A stretch of 64,000 nt of DNA from an uncultured Ureaplasma sp. (GCA_947039515.1 CAMQYY010000001.1:1-64000), one strand, 5' to 3'. Numbered from the stretch's first letter, positions 21,126-33,672 are shown. The notes: generated from the sequence alone by a model not told the origin. Numbers and translations: made by a program.

Positions 21126-24100
21126 TTAACTAATTTTGACAATATTTATTTTTTTAGAGTCCAATTTTGAAAAACTACTAAATGGTTTTCCTAGAATTTC
21201 TCTTTCTCCATCTATTCTTGTAAGAAATAATCTTTTATCTGTTTTATGACAACCTGTTATTCTATATAAAGAACCATCAATAGAATATATAGTTCCTATT
21301 TCTATAATATCAATAATTTTAGAACCATCATTATCAATTATTTTTTTACCTTCATTGAATCAATTTTCATTACGAAATTCTTTTTTACCTTCCTTGTTTT
21401 CAATTAAATAAATACATTTAGGAGTTAATCCTGTTATAAATGCATTATGAGAAATTTTTGATAAATTTATTCCACTTGATTTATTTCCATAAAATGTAAG
21501 TCTTGAAATATCTGCTTCCAAATTATTATCAATTATTTTTACACATCCTTTTAATCTAGCTATATTAAATTCTTTTTCATCACTATGATCATCCATATAT
21601 CTTATAAAGGGATTTGCTTTTGTATTGTTTTTATCATAATATTTGTTTCATATTTTTTGAAGTGATTCAAAATAATTATTAGGATTAAGACAAATGTTCT
21701 TGTCATATGGTTTTTCAAAAATAGCTTTTAATTGTGATATTTCAACATCTTTTAATTCCAATAAATGATAACGATCTTTAGTTCTTCCGTGTATATGACC
21801 ATATATTGTTTCATTAGATAATTTTTTAGGTGTTCATTTTTCTATTTCTTCTAATTTATCTTCAACTGTTTTTAACTTATTTAATTTACAAGAAGATTTA
21901 TGTGATAATCATCAATTAGATTTTGAAATACTTTTTGAAAGATTTTCTCATATTTCATGTTTAACTTTCGATTGATCAAAAATATCTATAGGTTTTCTGT
22001 CATTATAAAGTCATTTAGCTTCACCAGTTTCATCATCTATTGTTCTAATGAATGATTTTATTGTTTCTCTAAATTCATCTATTGTTCCTAAAACAGCACA
22101 AATAGAAGCATCGATACTATGATGTTCTGCTGAAATATTTCTATCTTTTTCTGGAAGATTTAAATATTTTTCTTTTCTTAATCTTTGAGTAACACTACCA
22201 CTTACAGTTATAATTTCTAAATCTTTTAACTTAATATAAATATTATTATCACTAATAAAATTTTGTTCCATATGAATTTTTCATGCTTCAAAAGCAATTT
22301 TAATTCTTCTCATAATATATTGAGTTTCAGTCAAATTACGAGCTATAAATGATCTTTCCTTCATAGAAAAATTATCCATTTCCATAAATTCTAATTTTTT
22401 ATGTTGTTCCTTTAGTATATCTTTTCATTGAATTTTCAAATCATTAAAATTAGATTTAGAAGATAATCACTCAATTGGTGTTTTATTTCCTTTACTACGA
22501 TTATTTTCAGTTTTGGTAATAACTTTGTTATCTTTACTATTATTTTGACTTCTAGATATTGGTAATATGTGATCAATTTCATAATTTGCAGGATTATTAA
22601 TAACATCTAATTCATTAATTGATTTACCATCATATAAATCTACACCTTCTTGTTTTCTTAGTAATATAATTTTTTCAATATTTACATCTTTAATAGAAGG
22701 ATGTTCTTTTTTAATTTCTTCTTTTTCTTTTTGGTTTCTTGTTTGTTCTTTTATAATTGTTTGATTATTTTCTAAACCATTTAAAGCGTATTTAGCATCA
22801 TCAGTTGTTTCAATGATAATTGCATCTAAATCATACATTGAACCATTATAAATATATTTTTTTAATACTTTATTTATTAGTTTACAACATTCACTCATAG
22901 TATTTTTAATATTTGGAGAAATAAAATCAACATTATCCATTAATCTGTTGTTTATATATTTACTATTATCTTTAAAGCTATATTGCTTCATTTCAAATGA
23001 ATTAGTTTGTTTTCTATAAAATGTTGACATTGATTTTGTATCATTAACATTCTTGTTGATATATTCCTTAAGTGCTAGTAATGAAAAAGTATGTGTCCCA
23101 CTAATATTATTTTTTTGGTAATTTTCAAGTTCTTTTGATATTGCTTCTTGACTCTTATTAGTATCATCTATTGGATTAAGACGACAATAAGCTTCATAAT
23201 TTTTAATTATTTTCTTTGTATCTTCTTTTTGAATTTTTGATATTGATAATTTATAGTCTTTATTAGCATTGATGATTTCATCTTTATTATAAAAGTGGAT
23301 TAAATGTTTCGATGTTAGTTTATCTACATAATAAATTTCTTCAATTGCTTTAGCAAAAGTAGTAAATATTAATATTTTTCTTTTATAAAGTCTGATTAAA
23401 TTTTCACATTTTTCAATGTTATGTTTTTTTCCATCTTTTGATTTAGGATAGTGTGTCAAACTATTTTTATCTAACTTTAATCAATTTATTATTCTAGTAT
23501 CAGTAGGTGCAGCAAGGTTTTTAATAACACATGCTATTACTTTTTCTTTTTGTTCAATTGTTAATTTTTCACCATGTATTTTCATTGAATTTAATTGTGA
23601 TAATAAATTAGCAATTTCTGGTAATGATTGGCATTTTAATGATCTTTGTTTTTCTGGATAAACTGGACATTTGCCAATAGATTCTTCTCATAAATTATTT
23701 ACTTGATGACCATCTTTTTTATATACACCATAATCAGTTTTTGATTTTTCACTTCCAGGACCTTGTGAAAAATCTCTTACTCTACTGAAAATACCATATT
23801 TGGTTTTAATATCTTCAGATTCATCATCTCCTAAAAAATCATTTTTAAAATTTGTACCTTTTAGATAAGAACAATTATCTATTATTCTTGCTAAGTCTTT
23901 TTTATTACGTTTAAGTGAAAACTGCAATGGAATTTTATTTTCACTTTTTTCTTCATCTTCTGAAATAACTCTTGCAGAAGGAGATCTTACTTTCTTATTT
24001 TTATTTAAAATATCTAATAATTCTTCTGCTACTGATATTTGTTTTTCATCTTCATTTGGCAAAGTAAAAGATACTCCTCTAAATGATAATTTAGAATATA

Positions 24101-24527
24101 ATACTTTAAATAGTTCTTGGGGTGTTAATTCACTTGTTAATCCTTTAACAGCTAATTCATAAATTGGATATGATATATTTTTTTCAATATTAGCATCAAA
24201 ATTAAATATTTCTTTATATTTTGGATTTGCTTTTCTAATTTCAGCTTTTTTATTTCCACTTTTTATTTCAGTGTCATTAATTAAAGATATGAAATCAAGT
24301 CTTCTTTGTTTTCTTCTTTGAATAGTTCTTCTTTGACGTCTTTTTTCACCTCTAGCACCTTGACCATATCCTCCTGGACTAGTTGGTGATTTTGGTTCTG
24401 ATAATATTTGAAATAAATGTGATTGACGATGAATAATTTTTTTAGTTTCTTTATCAACAACACTAATACCTACTGATGCAATACCTAAATCTAATCCAAT
24501 TATTAATTTTTTATTATTTTCACTCAT
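21126..24527 (-). CDS. cas9: CRISPR effector nuclease Cas9
   Basis: 1133 aa, compact, one frame with UGA-Trp. RuvC-I IIGLDLGIASVG (D13); Arg-rich bridge helix RGEKRRQRRTIQRRKQRR at about 60; RuvC-II DAIIIETTDD (E573); HNH YEIDHILPISRS (H653) and KTENNRSKGN; RuvC-III AEHHSIDASI (H803, D806). All catalytic residues are present, so it should be active. Start at ATG 24527 behind AAGGTAAT. It faces the array end to end (27 nt from the last repeat), separate from cas1-cas2-csn2. Its size is nearer to II-C Cas9s, but csn2 places the locus in II-A. PAM cannot be read from here. Confidence 0.97.
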
Positions 24528-24640
24528 ATTATTACCTTATATTTTTCATATTTTATCTCTATATTAAGTATATATTATTGAGATAAAATAATTTATTATT
24601 TAAAAAATTTATTCAAATATATTACTATATGTAATAAATA

Positions 24641-24670
24641 AAAAACCTTCTTTAATTAAAGAAGGTTTTT
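24641..24670 (-). terminator. Terminator of the YbjQ gene
   Basis: Perfect palindrome AAAAACCTTCTTTAA / TTAAAGAAGGTTTTT, downstream of the minus-strand gene at 24701 and upstream of cas9, so cas9 is transcribed from its own promoter within 24528-24640. Confidence 0.85.
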
Positions 24671-24700
24671 TATTTTTAAACATTATTTTAAATACAACTA

Positions 24701-24931
24701 TTAAACAAACTTTACAGCAGTTCCATACATAGCAGTTGAGTTATTAGATGTAGCAAAAAGTCTAACAGCAATAATAGCATCAGCTCCTAATTCTTCTGCT
24801 TCAGAAATTAGTTTATTTTTAACTTTTCTAATTTCCGTTTTAGCAAAAATACTTATAGTTCTATTCGCTGATACAAATCCAATTATTTCGTATTTTTTTC
24901 CTGGTATATTTTCAGATGTTATAACTAACAT
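24701..24931 (-). CDS. YbjQ/DUF74 family protein
   Basis: 76 aa, preceded by AAGGAGAAATAC. Family features in order: MLVITSENIPGKKYEIIGFV, a helix with IRKVKNKLISEAEELGADAIIAV, and a final strand MYGTAVKF. The pattern I..EA..LGADAIIAVR is the family hallmark. Pentameric fold; biochemical function unknown. Typical length 75-110 aa. Confidence 0.85.
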   Translation of the reverse strand: MLVITSENIPGKKYEIIGFVSANRTISIFAKTEIRKVKNKLISEAEELGADAIIAVRLFATSNNSTAMYGTAVKFV

Positions 24932-25022
24932 GTATTTCTCCTTGAGGTTTATTGATTACCTTTATCTTTAATAATATATTACATATATTTAATTTTTTTA
25001 TATTTAAAATAAAATATATTAA

Positions 25023-26264
25023 TTATTTATCTAACATTTTATATTCGTTGTATTTTATTAATGCATTAAAAAATGTTTCAATAATTTTAAGAATTATTTC
25101 TATTTCTTTTTTATGAATTCATCATCCTTCAAAATTTTCCAAATCATAATTATTTTTATGAATTGCATTATTTGTTATTGCACTACATAAATCTCAAACC
25201 TTTCACTCTTCTTTTGATAAAATTTTATTTTTAATAAAATCAATAATTTCACTATCTTTTTTTTGAAATTTAAAATTTTCAATATCTAAATCTTCAAATT
25301 TAGTATCCATAAAATAGATTGGGAGAGAAAAATATTTTTGTTTTTCATCAACTAATTTTATAGCTAATTTTATATATTCTTTTGAGGATAAATATATTTT
25401 TTTTATATTTTTTTTTATCTTTTCTTCAATTTCTTTCTCAATAGTTTTATTTGATTCATCTGGAATATTTATATTATTATTTTTTTCACATTCTAAACGG
25501 CTCAATAATAAATCTAATTCAGAAGAAATAGGAATAAAATAATCATCATATATAAAATCTAATATAGAATTTCTTAATATCCTCAAAGATCTTAATGCAT
25601 TTACAAAATCAGATTTTTTTATATTAAATTTAATAATTTCTATAACATCATGAATTCTTTTAGATGGATCTTTACCTAAGTTAGAAAAAATTTCTAAATT
25701 AAAAATTTCCTTTATTTTCTTTTCGATTCGAATATTAAAATCATTACTAAATGATTTAGAATTTAAAAAAATATTTTTGCTTTCATTGAAATCAAATTTA
25801 TAACTTATAAAATCTATAATTTTATTTTCAATCTTTTCTAGTTTTTCAATAATTTCTTGTTTTTTTAGAACACCATTTTCTATTTCAATATACGTTGATA
25901 TACATTTATTTTCATCAATTTTTTTATCAAATTCTACACAAAAAGAATTTGAAAAGGCAAAGGTCGATTTAGGACAATGGTATATATATTGTTTTGATTC
26001 ATCTATTCCTAAATAATTATGATTTTCTTTAAAATAGTAAATGATGCCTTTAAAATTAAGAAGTTCACATTCTTTTAAATCTTTTTCAATCAGTTGGTAT
26101 CTATTTAGAAATCCATTTTTTTGATAATTTGAAATATTATTTATAAATATTCATGAAAATATTATAAATTCTTTCTCTTTTCTTAAATCAGGATATATAT
26201 CTGAAATATAGCAAACTACATCGTTTATTTTTATAAATTTATTCTTAAATTTTTCTATTTTCAT
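25023..26264 (-). CDS. Unknown 413-aa protein
   Basis: I do not recognise it. No signal peptide or membrane segment. Charged and helix-rich in the C-terminal half, including a coiled-coil-like Lys/Glu run (KTIEKEIEEKIKKNIKK) and a final section with SAITNNAIHKNNYDLENFEGWW. The N-terminal third is more beta-like (VCYISDIY, STFAFSNSF). Start at ATG 26264. It shares orientation with the RuvC-like and GIY-YIG genes upstream (51 nt from the GIY-YIG 3' end), so it may be part of one transcription unit. Composition is as AT-rich as the rest of the region. Confidence 0.7.
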
Positions 26265-26314
26265 TATTTTCTATTTAGTTGTTCTTTTCAATTATTTTTT
26301 AATTGATAATAATT

Positions 26315-26786
26315 TTAATTATTACCTTGTGTTTTATTATATCCTCTAAATTTATTAGAACTTTTATATTTCTCTATAAACATTTTTTCTTTTTTGATTT
26401 AATTCTATTTCTGAACATTTATGAATAGTAACTTCAAATTGATCATTATATTTAAAATCAGCATAAACATCACCATTACCTTTTCCAGTAAAATGACATT
26501 TTACCCTTTTTAGTACAGTTTTTGATTGCCCTACATAGTAAAGCTCTTTTGTTTTATTTAAAATAATATAAATACCAGGGGAATCCATGCTTACAATAGA
26601 ACCATCTCTTCTTTTGGCTAAAGAATTATAATGATCTAGAAATTCATGAGCACTTTTAGTTATTGATTGATTTAACATTTCATCAATTTTTTGTTCTTGT
26701 GCTGCTTTTTCCTTGATATTATAAATAGCAAATAAAATAGCCCCTATTACAAATATAATAACAATGATAATTATTACTGCAGTCAT
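26315..26786 (-). pseudogene. Membrane-anchored GIY-YIG nuclease with a frameshift
   Basis: From ATG 26786: an N-terminal transmembrane helix (AVIIIIVIIFVIGAILFAI), a short linker, then a GIY-YIG domain: SPGIYIILN, ELYYVGQSKTVLKRV and FEVTIHKCSEIELNQ. The frame then meets A6-G-A6 (plus-strand T6 runs at 26383-26395) and stops at 26364 after YREI. One base out, the expected family ending continues: MFIEKYKSSNKFRGYNKTQGNN to a stop at 26315. One extra A in the first run explains it. It may be a pseudogene, a slippage-regulated gene or a sequencing error. It follows the RuvC-like gene by 31 nt. Confidence 0.8.
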
Positions 26787-26817
26787 AAATATATAATCCT
26801 TCTTATATCATTAATTA

Positions 26818-28101
26818 TTATTTAGTATTATTTCAAATTTTATGAGACTTATTTACTATTAAAATTGCTTCAGCTTCATCATCATTATTAATATCAGTTA
26901 AATTATGAGATATTTTTTTAATCTTATTTGTTTTATCAAGTGAAAAAATATTATCTTTATTAGATTCATCAAAGATTGAATCATATTCAATATAATAAAC
27001 TCTTCAATCATGAGCATAGATAAGTTTTATTTCATATTTATTTTTAAGTTCATCTAATAAAATATTAAAAGTCTCAATAATAAAATCTCTTTGAATTATT
27101 TCTCTTTTTTCATCTTTCTTAAATTGAGGTATTTCTATAATAATTCTAATGAATGAATCTTTTTTAATATATTTATTAAAAAATTCTTTAATTTTTTCAT
27201 AAGGTTCAGAATTAGGTTTTAAATCGTTTAAATCATATCTTAGGTTTTTGCTATTAATATGATCAAAATAATCGATATCACTATTATCATTATTAGGGTA
27301 ATTTAAAAAAGCAAAACCTGTTTTTTTAAGTCCTAAGTCAATTCCAACATATGTAATATTATCTAAATTATCTTCTTCATCATATATTTTATCTTTATAG
27401 GTGTTTGATAGCAAATTTAATATTTCTGCTTCATTTGGTTCTGAAATATTTTTAAATGTTCTTCTAGTATTATTTTCATTTAAAAAGAATGGATTCCAAG
27501 CATTAGTTCAAATTAAATGAGCTTTATTAACTATTAAAGTTGCTTCATTATTCTTATTATTAAAATTATGATTATTATATCCATAATGGTTGATTCAACT
27601 ATTATGATTAATAATTTTGATTTGATTATTAATATCAATTTCATTTAATAAATTTTTAAAACTTTTAATAATTGTTAAAGTTGCTGCTTTTTCTTTACTT
27701 TGATCATTTTTTAAAGAAGGTAATTCTATTACTAATCTAATATTTGCATTAGGTTTAATATTCTTTTTAAGAACATCTTTTATTAATTCATATGGAAGTG
27801 AATTAGAATTGAATTCACTTCTAGTATATTGAATATTTTCATTAATAATATTATTGAAATTATCGATATTATTATCAATTATCTTATTTTGATTATTTCA
27901 AAAAGCAATATCTATTTTTTTTAATCATAAATCAATGGCAATATAAGTAATATTTTGGTTTTGATTTTCTTCATTAGTTAAATCTCTTATTTTAAGATTT
28001 TCTTGATTCAATAAAAATAATGGATCAAAAGTAGAATTTAGAACATAATTTCTAAATTCTTTTTCTTTACCTACTAATTTATTTTTTTTCTTTTTAGACA
28101 T
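26818..28101 (-). CDS. Tandem RuvC-like (RNase H fold) protein A
   Basis: 427 aa with two related halves. The second half has an intact RuvC-like active site: NITYVGIDLGLKKTGFAF (D255), IIIEIPQFK (E323) and NNDDEAEAILIVN (D407/D408, E409), plus a conserved W-x-x-YY element (DWRVYYIEYD). The first half keeps the frame of the fold but is damaged: IAIDLWLKKIDIAF, LVIELPSLK and NKNNEATLIVN. Start at MSKKKK (28101); a TTG at 28140 is less likely. A close paralogue lies upstream. RuvC resolvases work as dimers, so one chain may be a catalytic/inactive pseudodimer (inference). I do not know a named family. Confidence 0.75.
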
Positions 28102-28247
28102 ATTAATATTATAGATAAAAGGATTAATATAATAAATCAATTTATTATTAATTTATCCAATTAAAAGATAAAAAAATATCATAAAGACACATCTTAATAT
28201 CATTTACTATATTTTATTCAATATCTTTTATCTAGTAAATAATTATC

Positions 28248-29765
28248 TTAAAAGATAATATCATCTTCATAGTTTATGATATTTCTTGTTTTTCTTACAA
28301 TAATAGATTTTCTATTACTATTTCCTTTAGGTTTTTTATTCTTTAAATCTTTTCAAATATTTTCAGCTTCATTAACTATTAATCAAGCTTCAGCTTCATC
28401 ATCATTTTCTATATTAGTTATATCTTGAGCAATCTGCTTTAATTTCTTTCTATTCTTAGGAAAATTAGGATCATAATCAGAATTATTAAAAAACAAATCA
28501 TATTTTTCATAATATTTTCTTCAATTACTAGCTGGAATAGATTTTATTTTATTATTAAGATTAATTTTATTTAATAATTCTTTAAAGAATTTAAGAATTA
28601 TTTTACGATTTAATTCATCTTCTTTATTCTCTTTAAATTTAGATGTTTCTATAATAACTTTAACTGATGATTCTGGGTCAATATTTTCTTTAAGAAAATC
28701 TTCTATTTTTCTATAAGTATAATTCTTAGGATTTAATTCTTTCTTTAAATCATTATGGATAAAGTTAGTGCTTTCTATTTTCTTATATTTAGGTTTATCT
28801 GTTCTATGGTTTCAAATAGCAATACCAGTTCTTTTTAAACCTAAATCAATTCCAATATAGGTAATATTTTTATATTCTTCTTCTTGGAAATAATCTTTAT
28901 AATTTAGAGATAATAAATTATCTATTTCAACTTTAGTTGGAAAAGCAATATTTTTATAACATCATTTTGAAAATCTCTTTTGATATTCAAAAAATGGATT
29001 TCAAGGATTAATTCAAATTTGATCAATACTATTAGCTATTAAAACTGTTTCTGCTTCATTAACATTTTTAATATCAGTTAAATCTTTTGCAATTTTTTCT
29101 GTTTCTTGTTTTCTAATTAATGATTCTTCATCAAATCCTTGTTCATCTCATCATGTATTATAATGAGAAGGATAATACATTTTTCAAATACCAAAATTAA
29201 TAACTTTAATTTCATTATTAGTATTAATTTCATTAAACATTTTTTTAAATGTTTCAAGAACAGGAATAATAGTTAACTTTTCTTTTTCCTTCTTTTCTAA
29301 AAGTGGTCTTAACTTCTTTTCAAATAAATGAATATTAAGATTTGGACCTATTTCTTTAAGTTCATTACTTTGAGGATTAAAAGATGGTAGTTCTATTACA
29401 ACTCTTGAAATTGAATTTGCAGGAATGTTTTGTTTTAAATAACTTTTAATATGTTCATAATAATTAGAATTTGGTGTTAAATCATACCTATTATAATGAA
29501 AGTTTTTTTTAGTAATATGATCAAACTTTTCTTCATCATTATCAGATATTTCATCATTATCATTTCAAAAAGCAATATCAGTTCTTTCTAATCCAAGACG
29601 AATACCAATATATGTAATATTTTTACAATTAATTTCTTTTTTTGTTAATTCTCTTATTAAAAATTTTTCTTTGTTGAAAGAAAAAAGCGTATCAAAATTA
29701 GAATGTAAGAAATACCTCTTAAGCTCTTTTCCTCTTTTAATTATTTTTTTCTTATTTTTAGACAT
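28248..29765 (-). CDS. Tandem RuvC-like (RNase H fold) protein B
   Basis: 505 aa, same plan as its downstream neighbour. Half 1 is degenerate: NITYIGIRLGLERTDIAFW (catalytic Asp replaced by Arg), VVIELPSFN, NVNEAETVLIAN. Half 2 is intact: NITYIGIDLGLKRTGIAIW, VIIETSKFK, NDDEAEAWLIVNEAE, with SNWRKYYEKYD. A basic tail follows (KPKGNSNRKSIIVRKTR). Between the halves both proteins share NPWNPFF and a YKNI...E...LLS...YKD linker. Start at MSKNKKK (29765) or at ATG 29789. Both are downstream of tuf's end but separated by a terminator, and 3' neighbours are GIY-YIG and an unknown gene. Confidence 0.75.
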
Positions 29766-29794
29766 ATAAAAATTATAAATAAAATACATAAAAA

Positions 29795-29824
29795 AAATAA
29801 ACTTATCTTGAGATAAGTTTATTT
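29795..29824 (-). terminator. tuf terminator
   Basis: Perfect 13-bp stem AAATAAACTTATC / GATAAGTTTATTT with loop TTGA, just past the tuf stop codon. Confidence 0.88.
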
Positions 29825-29838
29825 AAATTTAAATATAA

Positions 29839-31023
29839 TTATTTAATTATTTTAGTAATAGTTCCAGCACCAACAGTTTTTCCACCTTCTCTAATTGAGA
29901 ATTTAGAACCTAATTCAATAGCTACTGGTCTAATTAATTCAACTGTAATTGATGTATTATCACCAGGAAGAATCATATCTGAACCTTCTTTTAATTTAAT
30001 AGCACCTGTAACATCAGTTGTTCTAAAATAGAATTGTGGTCTATAACCATCCATAATTGGAGTGTGTCTTCCACCTTCTTCTTTTTTAAGAACATAGATT
30101 TCAGCTTCAACAATAGTATGAGGAGTAATTGATTTAGGTTTAGCTAATACTTGACCTCTTTCAACGTCTTCTTTTTTAACACCTCTTAATAAGATACCAG
30201 CGTTATCACCAGCTTCAGCATAGTCTAATTGTTTTCTAAACATTTCAATACCAGTTACAACAACTTTTTTAGTATCAGTTAATCCGATAATTTCAACTTC
30301 TTCATTAAGTTTTAATTGTCCTCTTTCAACTCTACCAGTTACAACAGTACCTCTACCAGAGATTGTAAAAACATCTTCAATAGCTAATAAGAATGGTTTA
30401 TCTTTTTCTCTTTCAGGAGTTGGGATATATGCATCAACTGCATCCATTAATTCATTAATATTTTTTTCATAAGCTTCATCACCTTGTAAAGCTTTAAGAG
30501 CAGAACCTCTAATGATTGGAGCATTATCACCATCAAATCCATATGATGATAATAATTCTCTAACTTCCATTTCAACTAATTCTTGCATTTCAGGGTCAGT
30601 CATAATATCACATTTGTTTAAGAATACTAAGATTTTAGGAACTCCTACTTGTCTTGCTAAAAGAATATGTTCTCTTGTTTGAGGCATAGGTCCGTCAGTT
30701 GCAGCAACAACTAAGATAGCTCCATCCATTTGAGCAGCACCAGTAATCATGTTTTTTACATAATCAGCATGTCCAGGACAATCAACGTGTGCATAATGTC
30801 TTGGTTCTGTTTCATATTCAACGTGAGCAGTATTAATAGTAATACCTCTTGCTTTTTCTTCAGGTGCTGAGTCAATAGCTGCATAACTCATTGCTTTAGA
30901 ATTCCCTTTTTTAGCTAAAACTGTACATATAGCAGCAGTTAAAGTAGTTTTACCATGGTCAATATGTCCTATAGTACCGATATTAACGTGAGTTTTACTT
31001 CTATCGAATTTTTGTTTTGCCAT
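29839..31023 (-). CDS. tuf: Translation elongation factor Tu
   Basis: 394 aa, standard length. GTPase motifs [10 protein letters not shown] (G1), [12 protein letters not shown] (G2), DCPGHADY (G3), NKCD (G4) and GSALKAL (G5), then domains 2 and 3 ending [16 protein letters not shown]. It delivers aminoacyl-tRNA to the ribosome. A GGAG ribosome site precedes the ATG, and a TATAAT lies on the minus strand at 31060-31055, so tuf has its own promoter besides possible read-through from fusA. Confidence 0.99.
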   Translation of the reverse strand: MAKQKFDRSKTHVNIGTIGHIDHGKTTLTAAICTVLAKKGNSKAMSYAAIDSAPEEKARGITINTAHVEYETEPRHYAHVDCPGHADYVKNMITGAAQMDGAILVVAATDGPMPQTREHILLARQVGVPKILVFLNKCDIMTDPEMQELVEMEVRELLSSYGFDGDNAPIIRGSALKALQGDEAYEKNINELMDAVDAYIPTPEREKDKPFLLAIEDVFTISGRGTVVTGRVERGQLKLNEEVEIIGLTDTKKVVVTGIEMFRKQLDYAEAGDNAGILLRGVKKEDVERGQVLAKPKSITPHTIVEAEIYVLKKEEGGRHTPIMDGYRPQFYFRTTDVTGAIKLKEGSDMILPGDNTSITVELIRPVAIELGSKFSIREGGKTVGAGTITKIIK

Positions 31024-31096
31024 TTTTTGTCTCCATTTTTACTTATCAATAAGTATTATAATATATTTTTTATTTTTTTTATTTTTAAAATAGTAA

Positions 31097-33184
31097 CTAT
31101 TTTAGTTTGTCAGAAGCAATTTTTTCTGAAATAGATTTAGGTACTTGTGCATAGTGACTAAATTGCATAATATAAGTCCCTCTACCTTGAGTATTACTTC
31201 TTAAATCAGTTGCATAACCAAACATTTCACTTAAAGGAACTTTAGCTTTAACTGATTGAGCATTACCTCTTTGTTCTTGTCCTTCTAATAATCCTCTTCT
31301 TTTAGATAGATCACCTAGAACTGTTCCTAAATATTCATCAGGAGTAGTTACATCAACAGCCATCATTGGTTCAAGAAGAACAACTTTACAATTTTTAGCA
31401 GCTTCTTTTAAACACATTGATGCTGCTATTTTATAAGCCATACCAGATGAATCTACATCATGATAAGAACCATCAAATAATGTTGCTTGAATATCAATTA
31501 AAGGATAACCAGCAAATGGTCCTGCTTTCATAGCATCTTTAAGACCATTTTCAATTTCTTTAATATATTCACCAGGGATTTTACCACCAACAATTTTATT
31601 TTCAAAACTAAAACCTTTTTCATGGTTAGGAGAGAACTTGATTTTAACATGTCCATACTGACCTTTACCACCTGATTGTTTAATATATTTACCTTCAGCT
31701 TCATTTTCAACTGTAAAAGTTTCACGATATGATACTTGAGGAGCACCGATATTAACATCAACACTAAATTCTCTTCTCATTCTATCAACTAGAACATCAA
31801 GGTGAAGTTCACCCATTCCAGCAATAATAGTTTGACCAGTTTCTTCATCAGTAAATGTTTTAAAAGTTGGATCTTCTTCTGCTAATTTTTGTAAAGCAAT
31901 TCCCATTTTTTCTTGGTCATTTTTTGTTTTAGGTTCAACAGCAAGTGAAATAACTGGTTCAGCAAATTGCATTTTTTCTAAAATTATATGATTTTTTTCA
32001 TCACATAAAGTATTACCAGTAGTTGTATCTTTTAAACCAATAATAGCACAAATATCACCAGCTCTTATTTCATCTATTTCTTCTCTTTCATTAGCATTCA
32101 TTTTAACTAATCTAGAAACACGTTCTTTTTTTTCTTTTGAAGAGTTATAGATATAAGAACCTTTTGTTAATACACCTGAATAAAGTCTAATAAAAGTAAG
32201 TCTTCCAACAAATGGATCAGTCGCTACTTTAAAAGCTAATGCAGATAATGGTTCATTATCATCATTATTTCTAAAAGTTTCTTCTCCATTATCAAGAATA
32301 CCTTTAATACTTGCTACTTCAATTGGTGAAGGTAAGTATCAAACAATAGCATCTAATAAAGCTTTAACACCTTTGTTTTTAAAAGCAGTTCCACATAAAA
32401 CTGGGAATAAACCAATTGTTAAAACACCTTTTCTAATACAAGTTTTAATTTCTTCTTTAGAAATTTCTTTACCTTCAAGATATTTTTCAATTACTTGTTC
32501 ATCGAATTCAACAATGTCATCAAGCATTTTACTTCTTCATTCTTTTGCTTTTTCTAACATATCTGCTGGAATAGGTTTTATTTTGAAATCTTCATTATGT
32601 TCACCATCATAATAGATAGCATGCATTTCAATTAAATCAATAATTCCAATAAAGTCTTGTTCAGCACCAATTGGTAATTGAATTGGAGTTGCTTTAACTC
32701 CTAATCTATCTCTAATTGTTTTTACTGAATATTCAAAATCAGCACCTGTTTTATCCATTTTATTAATAAAGATAACTCTAGGTACATTATATTTACTTGC
32801 TTGTCTTCAAACAGTTTCAGTTTGTGGTTCAACACCATTTTGTCCATCAAGAACTGTAACAGCTCCATCAAGAACTCTTAGTGATCTTTCAACTTCAACA
32901 GTAAAATCAACGTGTCCTGGTGTGTCAATAACATTTAATTGATAAGCATTATCATCACCTTGAACTTTTCATTCAACATATGTAGCAGCTGATGTAATTG
33001 TAATTCCACGTTCTTTTTCTTGAGCCATTCAATCCATAGTTGATTGACCATCATGTGTTTCACCAATTTTATGTTTTTTACCTGAGTGAAATAAAATTCT
33101 TTCAGTAACAGTTGTTTTTCCAGCATCAATATGAGCCATAATACCAAAATTTCTAAAGGTATTAATTGAAAATTTTCTAGCCAT
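31097..33184 (-). CDS. fusA: Translation elongation factor G
   Basis: 695 aa, with several UGA-Trp codons (for example [13 protein letters not shown]). [25 protein letters not shown] (given here in part) opens the G domain; DTPGHVDF and INKMD follow; the C-terminal domains include [10 protein letters not shown] and [17 protein letters not shown]. It translocates tRNA-mRNA on the ribosome. Order rpsL-rpsG-fusA-tuf is the classic str operon. Confidence 0.98.
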
Positions 33185-33204
33185 TTTAAAATCCTAACTT
33201 AAAA

Positions 33205-33672
33205 TTATCATCTTAAATGTGCAAATGCTTTATTAGCTTCTGCCATTCTGTGTGTGTCTTCTTTTTTCTTAACAGAAGCTCCATTACCTTTAGAAGCATC
33301 GATAATTTCACCAGCTAGTCTTTCAACCATAGTTTTTTCATTTCTCAATCTAGCATATTGAGTTAATCATCTTAAACAAAGTGTTTTTTTTCTAACTGGA
33401 GAAACTTCAAGAGGAACTTGAACGTTACTACCAGCTATTCTTCTAACTTTTAATTCAAGAACAGGTGTAATGTTTTCAATTGCTTTTTCAAAAACATCAA
33501 TTGCTTTTTGACCTGTTTTTGCTTCAACTATTTCGAATGCATCATAAATTATTTTTTGAGCTTTTGATTTTTTACCATCTAACATAATTGAACTAATTAA
33601 TTTAGTAACTAGTTTTGATTTATAAATTGGATCTGGCAAAACATCTTTTTTAATTGGTTTAGACTTTCTCAT
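33205..33672 (-). CDS. rpsG: Ribosomal protein S7
   Basis: 155 aa. [15 protein letters not shown] at the start, [18 protein letters not shown] and [16 protein letters not shown] later are S7 signatures; the C-terminus AFAHLRW uses a UGA-Trp as the last residue. Binds the 3' domain of 16S rRNA and the E site. Separated from fusA by 20 nt. Confidence 0.98.

Noticed and set aside
26818-29765. TnpB/IscB or transposase origin of the RuvC-like proteins
   Set aside because: No zinc finger, bridge helix or flanking element ends seen, and the two-domain layout differs from TnpB.
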